The position numbers and the translations under genes are program-made. From Sphingomonas sp. HDW15A (GTDB lineage Bacteria; Pseudomonadota; Alphaproteobacteria; Sphingomonadales; Sphingomonadaceae), in NCBI RefSeq assembly GCF_011301715.1, contig NZ_CP049870.1, positions 124,001 through 188,000 of the forward strand: a stretch of 64,000 nt of DNA. The letters are read 5' to 3'. The notes beneath the pieces are model-generated. The model ran no database searches. It saw only the letters and a program-made list of their open reading frames with translations, and was not told the origin of the DNA. Position 1 is the first letter of the stretch. Every line of letters begins with the position of its first letter. Shown one piece after another: positions 49,142 through 59,793 of this stretch.

Positions 49142-49986
49142 CTATCGAGACGGTCAGCGAAAACCGCAGCCATGGCGGGGTCCAGGGGGTCTATCGCCAC
49201 GCTTCCACCACAACCAATACCGACATGGTATTCTCGGCTTTCGTGCCCGATCATGAGCCCGGCTCGATGTTGCCGGTCCTCTGGTATCTCTCGGGCCTGA
49301 CCTGCACCCACGCAAACGTCACAGAGAAGGGCGAATATCGCGCGGCCTGCGCGAAAGCCGGGATCATCTTCATCGCGCCGGATACGTCGCCCCGCGGCGA
49401 CGAGGTGCCGGACGATCCCGAAAAGCTCTATGATTTCGGTCAGGGCGCGGGTTTCTACGTCGATGCGACCGAGGCGCCGTGGGACCGGCATTTCCAGATG
49501 TGGACCTATGTCGCAGAAGAGCTTCCGTCGCTGATTGCCGCGCACTTCCCGGCGGATAGGGCGCGGCAGGGGATCACCGGCCATTCGATGGGCGGGCACG
49601 GCGCGCTGACGCTGGCGCTCGGTCATCCAGGGCGATTCCGATCGGTCAGTGCCTTCTCGCCGATCGTCGCCCCGAGCCAGGTGCCATGGGGCCGCAAGGC
49701 GCTTGGCCATTATCTCGGTGAGGACCGGCAGAAATGGACCCGTCACGATGCTTGCGCCACCATTGCCGCGGGCGCGCGAGTCGACGAAATCTTAGTGGAT
49801 ATCGGCGAGGCCGACCCGTTCATCGAAAAGGAATTGCGGCCCGAACTGCTGGAGCAAAGCTGCGAGGCGGCCGGCATTCCGCTGACGCTTCGGCGCCATC
49901 CGGGATACGACCACAGCTATTATTTCATCTCGACGTTCATGGCCGATCACGTCGCCTGGCACGCCGAGAGGCTGAAAAAGGGGTAG
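49138..49986 (+). CDS. fghA: S-formylglutathione hydrolase
   Basis: Releases formate and glutathione from S-formylglutathione. 282-residue esterase D-type alpha/beta hydrolase: YLSGLTCTHAN, GHSMGGHGAL (Ser near residue 146), DIGEADPF and HPGYDHSYYF. Its start overlaps the VOC stop. Second step of the frmA pathway. Confidence 0.95.
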   Translation: MTIETVSENRSHGGVQGVYRHASTTTNTDMVFSAFVPDHEPGSMLPVLWYLSGLTCTHANVTEKGEYRAACAKAGIIFIAPDTSPRGDEVPDDPEKLYDFGQGAGFYVDATEAPWDRHFQMWTYVAEELPSLIAAHFPADRARQGITGHSMGGHGALTLALGHPGRFRSVSAFSPIVAPSQVPWGRKALGHYLGEDRQKWTRHDACATIAAGARVDEILVDIGEADPFIEKELRPELLEQSCEAAGIPLTLRRHPGYDHSYYFISTFMADHVAWHAERLKKG

Positions 49987-49989
49987 GAA

Positions 49990-52058
49990 ATGGCACTCAG
50001 CCGCCGCGATTTCATGCAACTTGCGGCGGCCATGGGGGCCTCCCTCGCCTGGACCGGTACCGCGCGGGCTTCGAGGGTCAAATGGACCGAGCGCCGCGAT
50101 CTTTTCCCGGAAGGCGTTGCGTCGGGCGATCCCGATCCGAACAGCATTATCCTGTGGACCCGAAGGCCGTTCGAAAGCGGCCGTCAATTGCTAACCGTCG
50201 AAGTTGCCGAGGACGTGGGTTTCCGCCGCGTCGTCGCGCAGGCGCCCGCACCGGTCTCCGCCGCATCCGATTGGACGACGCGCGTGCTGGTCGGCGGATT
50301 GAAGCCCGCGCGCACCTATTGGTACCGCTTCACGGACTCGACGGGGAACGGCAGCCGGGTCGGCCGGACAATCACCGCGCCTGCGGCGAACGACCCGCGT
50401 GCCGTCAATTTCGCGTTCGTCAGCTGCCAGGACATCAACGAGGGCAAACTCAACGGCTATCGCCGAATGATCTTCGAGGACGAGCGCAAGCCGGCTGCCG
50501 AGCAACTCGGCTTCGTCCTTCACCTCGGCGATTTCATCTACGAGGTCGTCCAATATCCGGACGAGGTGAAGACACGCTACGGCCGGGCGATCTACGAGGT
50601 CGCGCGGCTCCCGGCCGAGCCCGACTCATTCAAGGTTGGCAACTTTCACATGCCCCTGACCGTCGAGGGCTACCGGGCCATCTACAAGGGCTATCTGCAC
50701 GACCCTGACCTTCAGGACGCGCGCGCGCGCTGGCCGTTCGTGTGCATCTGGGACAATCACGAATTCTCGTGGGTGGGCCGGCAGAGCATGGTCCAGGCCG
50801 GTGGTCAGCCGCCGCGGCCGGGGCAGACCGTCAAGGTCGCCGCCAACCAGGCCTGGTTCGAATATATTCCGGCGCGGGTGAAGTCTCCGAGCGGGACCTT
50901 GGCCGAGTTCGGCCCGCCGGTGGTTAAAGATGTCGAGATCAAGAAATGGGACAAGAATGGTCTTGGGCTGGAACCGAACAATCTGACCGCGATACGCAGC
51001 CTGATCGCCTATCGCGCCCTGCGCTACGGCCGGCACCTCGACCTCATCATCACCGACCAATATAGCTTCAAGGGCGCCGACCCGTCAGATCATGAGGATA
51101 TCGGCAAGATTTACGATCCAGCGTGGGCCGGCGCCTTTCCCGAACCGGTGATGATTGCGCTTGATGCAGGCCGCACTGCCAATGGCGGGAATCCGCCGGC
51201 GACATTGAGCTTCCGCGATGCCACGATTCCCAATCCGAGCAAGGATTCGGAGCCGCGCACGATCCTCGGGGTCGAGCAAAAAGCTTGGTTCAAGGACCAG
51301 CTAAAGCGTTCCACCGCGACCTGGAAAATCTGGGCCAATTCCCTCGGCGCGCTCGATATCCGAATCGATCCCGAACATATTCCGGCCAGCATGGTCGCGA
51401 AATCATGGCCGGCGAACACGTTCGGCATCTTGCGAACCGACGAATGGGGCGCCGCTTATCAGGAGCGCGGGGAAATCTACGACCTCGTTCGCGACGCGAA
51501 AATTACCGGCTTCGCCATCGTGTCGGGTGACCGGCACAGCTTCTGGGCGGGCTATGCCGCGGCCAAGTTGCCCCCAAACGAGTATGAGCCTGTCGGCCTC
51601 AGCTTCGTCGGCGGATCGCTGGTCAGTCCGGGGCGATGGAAGGTTTTGAGAACGGCTTCAAGAAAGACCGCACCATGCGCCCGCTCTACGTCGCTGATCG
51701 GCCGGGGGGCGGTTACGCGTGGACCTATAACTTGCTTCTGAAGCATGGCGTCCGGTCCGCGCTCGAATATGCGAAGTCATTCGACATCGATCGCGCCAAG
51801 GCGCTCCGGAATCCTGAGCTGGCGCCACACCTCGAATTCGTGGATGCTGGCGGGCATGGATATGCCACCGTACGGCTCAGCAGCGACGAGATGCGGACGG
51901 AATTCGTTTGCATCCCGCGGCCGATCGCGCGCAGCACGCAGCCCGATGGCGGCCCGCTTCGCTATCGCGTCGTGCACACGGCGAAGCTGTGGGCGCCGGG
52001 CGAGCGCCCGAAGCTTGAGCAACAAGTCGTTGAGGGCGACCCCGGCCTTGCCATTTGA
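49990..52058 (+). CDS. phoD: PhoD-type alkaline phosphatase D, Tat-exported, frameshifted
   Basis: Exported phosphodiesterase/phosphomonoesterase with a twin-arginine leader (LSRRDFMQLAAAMG). The PhoD motifs are VASGDPDPNSIILWTR, FAFVSCQDI, LHLGDFIYE and WDNHEFSWVG, then VSGDRHSFW. At the G run 51630-51633 the frame fails after GGSLVSPG; one more G continues as AMEGFENGF, and a second frame carries on to 52058. Repaired length about 689 residues. The final 140 residues are the usual C-terminal portion. Confidence 0.85.
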
Positions 52059-52082
52059 CCTGGCTTGCGCGGAACTTGCGGC

Positions 52083-53342
52083 TTGATTTCAGAGCTTGAC
52101 CCTTGGGCGCGAGAAGCACTTGGCGTCGGCGCAGGCCTGATGATCGGCGGACTCGTCGGGCTGGAACGGGGCTTCAAGCTTCGCGACCAGCAGGCCGGGA
52201 AGCGAGTCGCCGGCGTCCGGACTTTCACACTGATGGGGCTCGGGTCGGGCATTGCCGGGATGCTGTATGCGCGCCAGCCACTGGTCGCCGTGGCGATGAT
52301 CATCGGGATGCTTGGCTATCTCGCGCTCGCCTACGCGCCGCGGCTGAGAGAGAAGGGCGATGCCACCAGTCCCATCGCGGCAGTCGCAACAATCGCCGCG
52401 GCGTTTCTTGCGGGAACCGGCGGGATCGGCCTCGGGTTGGCATCGGCGGCGGTGATCGTTCTTGTCCTGGCGATGCGCGAGGACCTTCACAGCTTCGTCG
52501 ATCGGCTCGATGAAAAGGACATCAAGGCGCTCGCCCGTTACGCGGTCATCGCGCTCGCCGTCTTGCCGTTCCTTCCCGACGAGCAGATGGGACCCTACGA
52601 TGCCTGGAACCCCGCGACCTTGTGGTGGGTGGTCATCCTGGTCACTGGCTTTTCCTTTGCGGGCTATGTCGCCAACCGCATTTTCGGCGCCGGACGCGGC
52701 ACCATCGCCACCGCGCTGATCGGCGGCGCCTACAGTTCGACCGCAGTCACGCAATCGCTGTCTCAGCAACTGGGCTCGGACAAGGCTGGTGGAGCCGAGG
52801 CTGCCGGAATCGCCCTTGCCAGCGCTGTCATGTACCTTCGCGTCATCGTCTTGGTCGCGATCCTCGCCAACCGCCTGCTCATCGACTTCGTCATACTTAT
52901 TGCCCCGGCGCTGGCCGTCGCGTGGACCGCCGGCTACATCCTTTATCGGCGGTCGGAAAAAGCCGAAGGCCCGGCGCCGCCGGGCAATCCGATCGCGCTC
53001 CTCCCTGCATTCGGCTTCGTTGTGTTCATCGCCATCGCCGCCGTCGTCGCGCGATGGGCCCAAGGGCAGTTTGGCCAGGAAGGCATCGCGGTCCTGCTAT
53101 TCCTGATGGGTTCGATGGACGTTGATGCCTCCATCGTTACTGCCGGCGGCCTGTCCCCGGAAGCGATCGCGGCCCCGCTTGCGGCCATCGCCATCGGCGG
53201 AACGATTATCGCCAATATGGCCGTCAAGATCGGCGTCACACTGGCTTACGCGCGTGGGAAGGGCTGGTCCGCTGCGATCGCGTTGTTCGCGAGCACGTCG
53301 GTTCTCGCCGTCACACTCGCCATTGCCTGGTTCCGGCTCTAG
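52083..53342 (+). CDS. MgtC/SapB-DUF4010 membrane protein
   Basis: About 419 residues, with an MgtC-like N-terminus (GLMIGGLVGLERGF, RVAGVRTFTLMGLGSG) and a DUF4010 C-terminal half of repeated helices ending with IALFASTSVLAVTLAIAWF. About 12 membrane segments. There is no ATG or GTG at the front; I take TTG at 52083 with a GGAA eight bases before it (TTG at 52065 is the alternative). Function in bacteria unknown; possibly magnesium or virulence-related by distant MgtC relation. Confidence 0.82.
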   Translation: MISELDPWAREALGVGAGLMIGGLVGLERGFKLRDQQAGKRVAGVRTFTLMGLGSGIAGMLYARQPLVAVAMIIGMLGYLALAYAPRLREKGDATSPIAAVATIAAAFLAGTGGIGLGLASAAVIVLVLAMREDLHSFVDRLDEKDIKALARYAVIALAVLPFLPDEQMGPYDAWNPATLWWVVILVTGFSFAGYVANRIFGAGRGTIATALIGGAYSSTAVTQSLSQQLGSDKAGGAEAAGIALASAVMYLRVIVLVAILANRLLIDFVILIAPALAVAWTAGYILYRRSEKAEGPAPPGNPIALLPAFGFVVFIAIAAVVARWAQGQFGQEGIAVLLFLMGSMDVDASIVTAGGLSPEAIAAPLAAIAIGGTIIANMAVKIGVTLAYARGKGWSAAIALFASTSVLAVTLAIAWFRL

Positions 53343-53380
53343 CTGGCGGTGCCTGCACGCCTTGAAGGGACGAAAAGACT

Positions 53381-53749
53381 GTGTTGATACTTTTTGCGCT
53401 CGCTGCGGCCGCTTCGTCCGGCTCAGCGATCCTTACCGATCCGCTTGCCGCCGGCTGGCGTGGTCGCACAGTCTGCGAACGGCTCCATGAGGATGAACAG
53501 CAGCGCATTCTTCGATGCACCTTTCCGCCCGGTGTCGGACACGAGCGGCACTTCCATGTTAAGCACTTCGGCTACGCACTGTCTGGCGGCACAATGCGGA
53601 TCACCGATCCAAGCGGAACCCGGGAGGTGCGGATCGAACCGGGCAGCCATTTCAGCAGCGGCGGAACGGCATGGCACGAGGTGCTCAACATCGGCGAAAC
53701 GACAGTCGCCTATCTTATCGTCGAACCGAAAGTGCCGAGGAAGGAATAG
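53381..53749 (+). CDS. small cupin-like protein
   Basis: A 122-residue protein from a GTG start with a short hydrophobic leader (LILFALAAAASSGSA), likely exported. The core is a cupin barrel with HERHFHVKHFGYALSGG and GSHFSSGGTAWHEVLN, fitting the two cupin motifs. No catalytic role can be stated. Confidence 0.68.
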   Translation: MLILFALAAAASSGSAILTDPLAAGWRGRTVCERLHEDEQQRILRCTFPPGVGHERHFHVKHFGYALSGGTMRITDPSGTREVRIEPGSHFSSGGTAWHEVLNIGETTVAYLIVEPKVPRKE

Positions 53750-53778
53750 CCGCGCAATCGGGCTTCTCGGCAATGCGA

Positions 53779-53853
53779 TGGTGACCCCTACGGGAATCGA
53801 ACCCGTGTTTCAGCCGTGAAAGGGCCGCGTCCTAACCGCTAGACGAAGGGGCC
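53779..53853 (-). tRNA. tRNA-Glu (anticodon TTC)
   Basis: A complete cloverleaf on the minus strand: acceptor stem GGCCCCT pairing AGGGGTC (one G-T pair), D-arm TCTAGCGGTTAGG, anticodon loop CTTTCAC with TTC, and T-arm GGGTTCGATTCCC. Discriminator base A and an encoded CCA at 53779-53781. It closely resembles the bacterial tRNA-Glu(UUC). Lies 43 bases after recJ. Confidence 0.95.
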
Positions 53854-53896
53854 ATGCCTGATGGTGCGGCGCGGTTAGGGTATCGACCCGCTAGGG

Positions 53897-55647
53897 TCAA
53901 GCCGGTGCAGCATCCTCGACGTGCATTTCCGCCGCATTTCCGCCCTGCCACTCGTCGCGGCGGATCGCGCCGGCCAGCCACCACCTGCGGTCGTTGGCGG
54001 CTGAGAGCAATGTCTGGCCAAGCGGTGTTTCGGCGGAACGGAAGGCGATCCATCGGAAGCTGCGGCCATCGTCACCGGCAGCGATCCCCGAACGTGGCCG
54101 TTGCCGACGATGCCCACCTTGAGCAATCGGGCCGGGCCGGCGGCCACCTTCGGGCTTGGCCAGCCCGCGCCATAAGGGCCAGCGCAATCGAGCTCGTCGC
54201 ACAATGCGCCGGTTACCCCGCCGGGAGCAAGCGATGCGTCGAGCGTCAGGGCCTTGCCGCCTCGCGCTGTCTCGACATCTTTTGCCAGCCGCTCGTTCAA
54301 GAAGGCTCGCAGGGCCTCGACGCCGCCCGGTGCAACGGTCAGCCCCGCTGCCATCGCATGACCACCACCAGCTACAAGCAGACCGCTACCCTTGGCGGCG
54401 AGCACCGCCGCGCCTAGATCGACACCGCTGATCGAACGGCCCGAACCCTTGCCGATCCCGTCTTCATCCTCACCGATGACGATCGCCGGGCGCCCAAACC
54501 GCTCCTTGAGGCGGCTTGCGACAATTCCGACTACACCTGTGTGCCAGCCGGGGGCGGATACCAGTACGAGCGGTGCGTCACCTGCCGCTTCGGCCTGCTC
54601 CAGCGCGGCGTCGGTCACGGCTTGTTCGATAGTCCGGCGTTCCTCGTTCAGCCGGTCGAGCTCGGCCGCGATGGCCCGGGCTTCTTCTGGGTCGGATGCC
54701 GTCAGCAGTCTCACGCCAAGGTCGGACTTGCCGACGCGCCCGCCGGCATTGATTCGCGGGCCAAGGGCAAAACCAAGGTCACGGCAGGTGGGCGGCTTGG
54801 TTAGCCGCGCAGCGTCGGCGAGTGCGGCAAGGCCGATGTTCCCGCGCGAAGCCATGACCTTCAGCCCCTGGATTACGAAGGCGCGGTTTAGCGAGCGCAG
54901 CCGGGCAACGTCCGCGACCGTCCCAAGCGCGACGATGTCGAGCAGGTCGATGATTGAGGGCTCAGGACTGCCATTGACGAAGCAACCGCGCCGCCGCAGC
55001 TCGCGCAGCAGGGCGACGCCCAGAAGGAAGGCCATCCCGACTGCGGCGACATGGCCATGGGCTGCGCCGGTTTCGCTCTCGTCGAGCCGATTGGGATTGA
55101 TAAAGGCCGCTGCGACCGGGTGCGCCGCGGAACATTGATGATGATCGCAGACAATGACGTCGAGACCTGCATCGTCGGCCGCCTTGAGCGCGTCAAATGC
55201 CTGGGCGCCGCAGTCCACCGTTACGGCGAGCGTGGCTCCACGCTCGCGAAGGGCGACGAGCGCCGGGCCTGACGGGCCGTAGCCCTCCATGAGCCGGTCG
55301 GGAATATAGATCAGCGGCTCTACCCCGAGCCGTCTCAGCAAGAGCGTAAGCAGCGCCGCCGAGGTCGCGCCATCGACGTCATAGTCGCCGAAGATGGCGA
55401 TGATCTCGCCGGACTGGACGGCATCCGCCAGGCGGCTAGCGGCCTTGTCCATGTCGGCGAACTCGGAGGGGTCGGGCAGGAAATCGCGAATTCTCGGGTC
55501 GCGATGGCGGGCAAGATCTTCCTCCACTACGCCGCGTGCGAGCAAGAGCTGGTCGGTCAGTGAACGGCCGAGTTCGTCGCCGCCCTGGCGACGCCACCGC
55601 CACGGCTGCCCAAGGACCGAGCATTCGACCTGGCACGCCCCGGTCAT
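53897..55647 (-). CDS. recJ: single-stranded-DNA-specific exonuclease RecJ, frameshifted
   Basis: 5'-3' exonuclease of recombination and mismatch repair. DHH domain: IFGDYDVDGATS, VTVDCGA, CDHHQCS and the DHHA1 motif GGGHAMAAGL (near residue 430). At the G run 54086-54089 the frame breaks after NGHVRG; one added base reads IAAGDDGR onward and ends at 53897 with VEDAAPA. Repaired length 583 residues, normal for RecJ. Start overlaps the bPH2 gene stop. glpX-recJ proximity is typical in this group. Confidence 0.9.
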
Positions 55648-57125
55648 TGCGCGATCAACCGAGCGCGCAACGACTCGGCCTCATTGCGCCCGATGCCGTC
55701 GATCGCGAAGGCGGAAAGCATGGTGCCGCCGGCTACCCCGAATTGCATGCGCACAAAGCCGAACGCACGCGTCCAGAAATTCTCGGTGAGGTCGATGCTC
55801 TGGATGCGCCGGAGCGGAACGATCGCGCGCCGCTGGCGCCACCATCCCCGCTCAAGGAAAAGATGATCTGAGTCGAGCGCGTATCGGCTGCGCCGCCATT
55901 CGAGCCAGTTGACGAGCGTGGCGAGGCCAAGTCCGGCGGCAGCGACCAGCGCCAGCGGGGAAAGGAGGGCGGCAGCCAAGGCAACGACGCCAGCGCTCAC
56001 AGTGATCGCCGCACTGCTTAGGAAATGCTCAAAAGGAAGCGAACGCCAGCTACCGTCCGCTGGTGCGATCGGTCGCGACAAGGAGTGCTGAACCTCGGCA
56101 GATTCGAGTTCTGTGGCGAGCGGAGCGACGACGTGGCTTCCCTGCTTTCCGTCGGTCGCCAAGCTCTGCAGCTTGAGCGTGAACCAGCCGAAGGCGCGCT
56201 TGATCGGTCCCGTCGCCATGATCGTGGCCTGGACGCGGCGGTCCGGGATCGTGACGTCTGTCAGAGTCAGCAGGCCCCGGCGCCGGCGAAAGCCGGTCGG
56301 GGTGCGGTCGAGCCGGAACCCGTGCTCGCGAAGGACGGTCCGCACAAGGCCAGTGCCGACCCCGATGATGAGGAGTAGAATTGTACCGCCGAGCGCCGCC
56401 ACGAACTGATGCGCCAGCACATAGTCGCGAAGCGGGCCGGTGCTTGCGAATATTTCAAGCCAGAAGCTGCGGGAGAAGGGATCAAAACCAATCACATCCC
56501 CCAAGGTCTGGCTTGCGCCGAACAGCGCGGCGATGACAGCGAGCGAGAAGTTGAAGAAGCCGGCAATGATCACGCGGCGACGATCCATGGCATAGAGCGG
56601 TCGGGCCGTATCTCCAACGTCATGAGCGATTTCGGTCGAAGTCACGGAAGGGTGACCGCGACGGGCGCGGACAATTTCGCGAATAGCCTGTGCCCGCTCG
56701 AGCGTGATCGTATCGAGTTGTCCTTCCGCATCCTTTGCCGCGGCTGAAGCGCCGGTCTCCATCCTCACCCGGGCAAGGCCGAAGACGCGATGGATCGGGC
56801 CCTGCTCGATATCGACGTCGGTCACTCGGTCGAACGGGATGGTCCGGCTGCTTCGGTTGAGGAGTCCCTGCTCGATCCTGAGCTGATCGTCTTCAACCCG
56901 GAATTCGAATGTGAGCCAGCGAATGAACAAAGACGCGGTCGACAGCAGCACGAAGCCACCGAACAGGATCAGCGCCAGCCCAAGCTTGTCCTGAACGGCG
57001 AGATAGGCCCCTCCGGCAAGAACACCCCATGCACCCCTCACGACCTTTCCGAGGCCGGTTAGGAGATAGAGCGGATGAAGCCGCTCTCCACGTACGGGAG
57101 CGGTAGCCAGTGCGGCGTCGGTCAT
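55644..57125 (-). CDS. membrane protein with repeated bacterial PH (bPH2) domains, YdbT-like
   Basis: A 493-residue protein with about six transmembrane helices and three soluble PH-like parts; each contains a FRVEDDQLRIEQGL-type or YALDSDHLFLERG-type repeat, then RIQSIDLTEN and RVQATI. This matches the YdbT family, a PH-domain membrane protein of unknown function. It overlaps the next PH protein by four bases, in the YdbS-YdbT order. Confidence 0.8.
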   Translation of the reverse strand: MTDAALATAPVRGERLHPLYLLTGLGKVVRGAWGVLAGGAYLAVQDKLGLALILFGGFVLLSTASLFIRWLTFEFRVEDDQLRIEQGLLNRSSRTIPFDRVTDVDIEQGPIHRVFGLARVRMETGASAAAKDAEGQLDTITLERAQAIREIVRARRGHPSVTSTEIAHDVGDTARPLYAMDRRRVIIAGFFNFSLAVIAALFGASQTLGDVIGFDPFSRSFWLEIFASTGPLRDYVLAHQFVAALGGTILLLIIGVGTGLVRTVLREHGFRLDRTPTGFRRRRGLLTLTDVTIPDRRVQATIMATGPIKRAFGWFTLKLQSLATDGKQGSHVVAPLATELESAEVQHSLSRPIAPADGSWRSLPFEHFLSSAAITVSAGVVALAAALLSPLALVAAAGLGLATLVNWLEWRRSRYALDSDHLFLERGWWRQRRAIVPLRRIQSIDLTENFWTRAFGFVRMQFGVAGGTMLSAFAIDGIGRNEAESLRARLIAQ

Positions 57126-57607
57126 TCGGAATCGGCGCGGATTTCCGCGCGGATCGAATCGCGGATTTCGGTCGCGCGATCGGGTGCAAGGCCGGGAAGC
57201 GTCACCACGCTATTATGCGTTCCGGCGGTATGAACGACCAGGGTCGCAGTCCCGAACAACTTGTCGAATGGCCCGCGCGTCACGTCGATATGTTGAACCC
57301 GTACGAAAGGAACGACCGTGTCGACGTGGAAAAGCCAGCCACGCACGACCCGGAGCAGGCGGCCATCCAGCGCATAGCCGAGCCGCCGATAAATCCGCCC
57401 CGGACCGACGACCACAGCTCCGAACGCGAAGAAAGCGACAATTAGCGGAACGAGGCCGGCGGCCCAAGTCTCAGACAGCACAAGCCGGTCGAGGACAAGA
57501 GCGCCGATCAATGGGATCAGCCAGAAGATCGCCGACCGAAGCATCAGCGAATGGCGATAGCCCGGCTCTACGGGCTGCAGGTCGACTGGAACAACGGCAG
57601 GCGTCAT
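57122..57607 (-). CDS. PH-domain membrane protein, YdbS-like
   Basis: A 161-residue protein with two membrane helices near residues 25-70 (LIPLIGALVLDRLV, LVPLIVAFFAFGAVVVG) then a bPH2 domain with GYALDGRLLRVVRGWL and VRVQHIDVTRGP. It overlaps its larger neighbour by four bases, forming the YdbS/YdbT pair. Function unknown; proposed links to envelope maintenance. Confidence 0.8.
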   Translation of the reverse strand: MTPAVVPVDLQPVEPGYRHSLMLRSAIFWLIPLIGALVLDRLVLSETWAAGLVPLIVAFFAFGAVVVGPGRIYRRLGYALDGRLLRVVRGWLFHVDTVVPFVRVQHIDVTRGPFDKLFGTATLVVHTAGTHNSVVTLPGLAPDRATEIRDSIRAEIRADSE

Positions 57608-57645
57608 AGCTGGATAATACGCTTGAACCGCCGCTCTTCAAGGGT

Positions 57646-58622
57646 TCAGGCGAAGCCCTTGCGATGCTCGGTGAAGACACGGCGGACCGTGCCGCTGCTG
57701 GCGCGCATGACGATGCTCTCGGTTTCCACGCAGCCGCCCTTGCGACGCTTCACGCCTTTCAGAAGCGAGCCGTCCGTAACGCCGGTCGCAGCGAAGATGC
57801 AGTCGCCCTTGGCCATTTCGTCGATCGAATAGATCCGGTCGAGGTCCTTGATACCCCAGCGATGGGCGCGTGCGCGCTCGTCATCGTTTCGGAACAGCAG
57901 CCGCCCCTGGATCTGTCCCCGACACAGCGCAGCGCCGCTGCGGCAAGCACGCCTTCCGGCGCTCCGCCTGTGCCGATATAGATGTCGATGCCGGTGTCGA
58001 CATCGGTCGTCGAAATCACCCCTGCGACGTCGCCGTCGGGGATGAGCTGGATGCCGCAGCCAAGCGCGCGAAGTTCGCTGATGATGCCCGCATGACGCTC
58101 GCGGTCGAGCACGCAAGCGACGATCTCGCTCGGCTCGACCCCCTTGGCCGCTGCGATCGATCGGATGTTCTCCGTGACGCTCCTGTTGAGATCGATGGTG
58201 CCTTCCGGATACCCTGGGCCGATCGCCATTTTCTCCATGTAGACATCGGGCGCATTGAGCAGGCCGCCGGCCTCGGAAATGGCCAGGACCGCAAGAGCGT
58301 TGGGACCGGCTTTTGCGGTGATCGTCGTTCCTTCAAGCGGATCGAGTGCGATATCGATCTTCGGCCCGCTGTCTTGGGCGCTACCGACCTTTTCACCGAT
58401 GTAGAGCATTGGCGCTTCGTCTCGCTCACCTTCGCCAATGACGACGGTGCCGTCCATCGGCAGCTCGTTTAACGCCTGACGCATCGCTTCGACCGCCGCT
58501 GCGTCCGCCGCGTCATTGTCACCGCGTCCCGCGAGCCTCGAGGCGGCAATGGCCGCTGCTTCGGTCACGCGGACCATCTCGAGCACAAGGACTCGGTCGA
58601 GAATCGATGAGGCGGTGACCAT
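57646..58622 (-). CDS. glpX: class II fructose-1,6-bisphosphatase GlpX, frameshifted
   Basis: Dephosphorylates fructose-1,6-bisphosphate in gluconeogenesis, metal-dependent. The N-terminal part has VIGEGERDEAPMLY, DIALDPLEGT and IGTGGAPEGV. At the C-run 57917-57920 the frame is lost; one added base reads GGQIQGRLLFRNDDERARA and continues to 57646. Repaired length 325 residues. The Asp, Glu and Gly metal-site signatures (DPLEGT) are intact, so the enzyme is likely functional in the cell. Confidence 0.9.
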
Positions 58623-58690
58623 GAATGCTCCGGCAATTGAATGATGCGCAGCCGATAGGGCGGGGTGGCGCGCTTGTCGAGAATGCCGCC

Positions 58691-59179
58691 CTAGTCTTCG
58701 GCCTGGTGTTCAAGAATCGCGTTGCGAATGCGGACGGATCGGCTGGCGATCCGCGTCTCGTGGAGAAAAATCGCGAAGCCGGTGCCGGTCGCGAACATTG
58801 CCGCGATGAAAAGGATGGCGATGGGGATCCCAAGCGGGACCGAGGTCAGGAAAGCTGCGAACATCAATATGACTACGGCCGAGATAAGGAGAGCTGCGAG
58901 GACCGTAGAAAAGATAGCGGCATTCACGGTGCGTATCCGCCAGTCGAGCAAACGTACCTCGTCAACAAGTCGATCATGTTCGCTCCCGCGGGTAGAAAGA
59001 ATTCGCTCCTCCACTCGGCGCGCCCTGTCGACAATCCGCGCAAGGCGTCCTGCGCAAACGTTGAGAAAAGCCCCCAGACCGGCGAGAAGGAAAACCGGCG
59101 CGATGGCAAGCTGGATATATTCGGCGAGATGGGGGAGATCCTTCGCGGGGAGGATCAGACCCTCGGTAAGTCCGCTCAC
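58691..59179 (-). CDS. DUF2721 small membrane protein
   Basis: A 162-residue protein from a GTG start that overlaps the HdeD gene stop (GTGA). Three helices: LAIAPVFLLAGLGAFLNV, TVLAALLISAVVILMFAAFL and LGIPIAILFIAAMFATGTGF, with conserved RLARIVDRAR, DEVRLLDWRI and LHETRIASRS. This resembles DUF2721 membrane proteins; function unknown. Confidence 0.75.
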   Translation of the reverse strand: MSGLTEGLILPAKDLPHLAEYIQLAIAPVFLLAGLGAFLNVCAGRLARIVDRARRVEERILSTRGSEHDRLVDEVRLLDWRIRTVNAAIFSTVLAALLISAVVILMFAAFLTSVPLGIPIAILFIAAMFATGTGFAIFLHETRIASRSVRIRNAILEHQAED

Positions 59180-59760
59180 ACGTCCTCCGACGCTCGAGCG
59201 CAGCTCGCAACTTCCAGCAGCATAAGGCCAGTCGCCAGGAAGCTTAGCGCAAGCACCCAGGCGAAACTGGCGACCAATGGCGCGGTTACTCCGATAAGCG
59301 CGACGACCAGCGATGCGATTTGAAGTCCGACCAGAAGAACCAGCGCGAGCAGGAAATCGGTTGCTGCAGAGATAAGTGTCCAGCGACGGACTCCGCCGCT
59401 GGTAACCCTGCTCGTCAGCGCGAGTAGCGCGGCGCGAATGAACAGCCATCCCATGACGATCGTGACGGCCGGAAGGAAGAAGCGCGTTGCAGCCTCAGTG
59501 GCGAAGAGCGTCCCTGCAATGATGGTGAGCGCGCCGGTGAGCATGGCCAGCGGCCGCGCTTCGTGTCGGAGCGACCCCGCCAGAACCTCGATCACGCCCG
59601 TCACCAGCAGAAGGGAGCCAACGACGACGGCTCCGCCGCGGCGATCGAGCAAGGGAAGAAGAGCCGACCCGGCACTGACAAGCAGGACCAGCCAGCCGGC
59701 GGCGGCGATCCACTTTCCACGCGAGACCAAGTCGGAACGGCTGCTCGGAATATTGTTCAT
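59176..59760 (-). CDS. HdeD-like/DUF308 membrane protein
   Basis: A 194-residue membrane protein of some six helices (LVLLVSAGSALLPLL, GAVVVGSLLLVTGVIEVLAG, LAMLTGALTIIAGTLF, FLPAVTIVMGWLFIR, LLALVLLVGLQIASL, SFLATGLMLLEVA), the HdeD/DUF308 pattern. HdeD is linked to acid resistance in enterobacteria; the role here is unknown. Coupled with the downstream DUF2721 gene by overlap. Confidence 0.72.
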   Translation of the reverse strand: MNNIPSSRSDLVSRGKWIAAAGWLVLLVSAGSALLPLLDRRGGAVVVGSLLLVTGVIEVLAGSLRHEARPLAMLTGALTIIAGTLFATEAATRFFLPAVTIVMGWLFIRAALLALTSRVTSGGVRRWTLISAATDFLLALVLLVGLQIASLVVALIGVTAPLVASFAWVLALSFLATGLMLLEVASCARASEDV

Positions 59761-59793
59761 TTGTCTGGCCTTAGCAGAACCGCGGAGTGAAGG

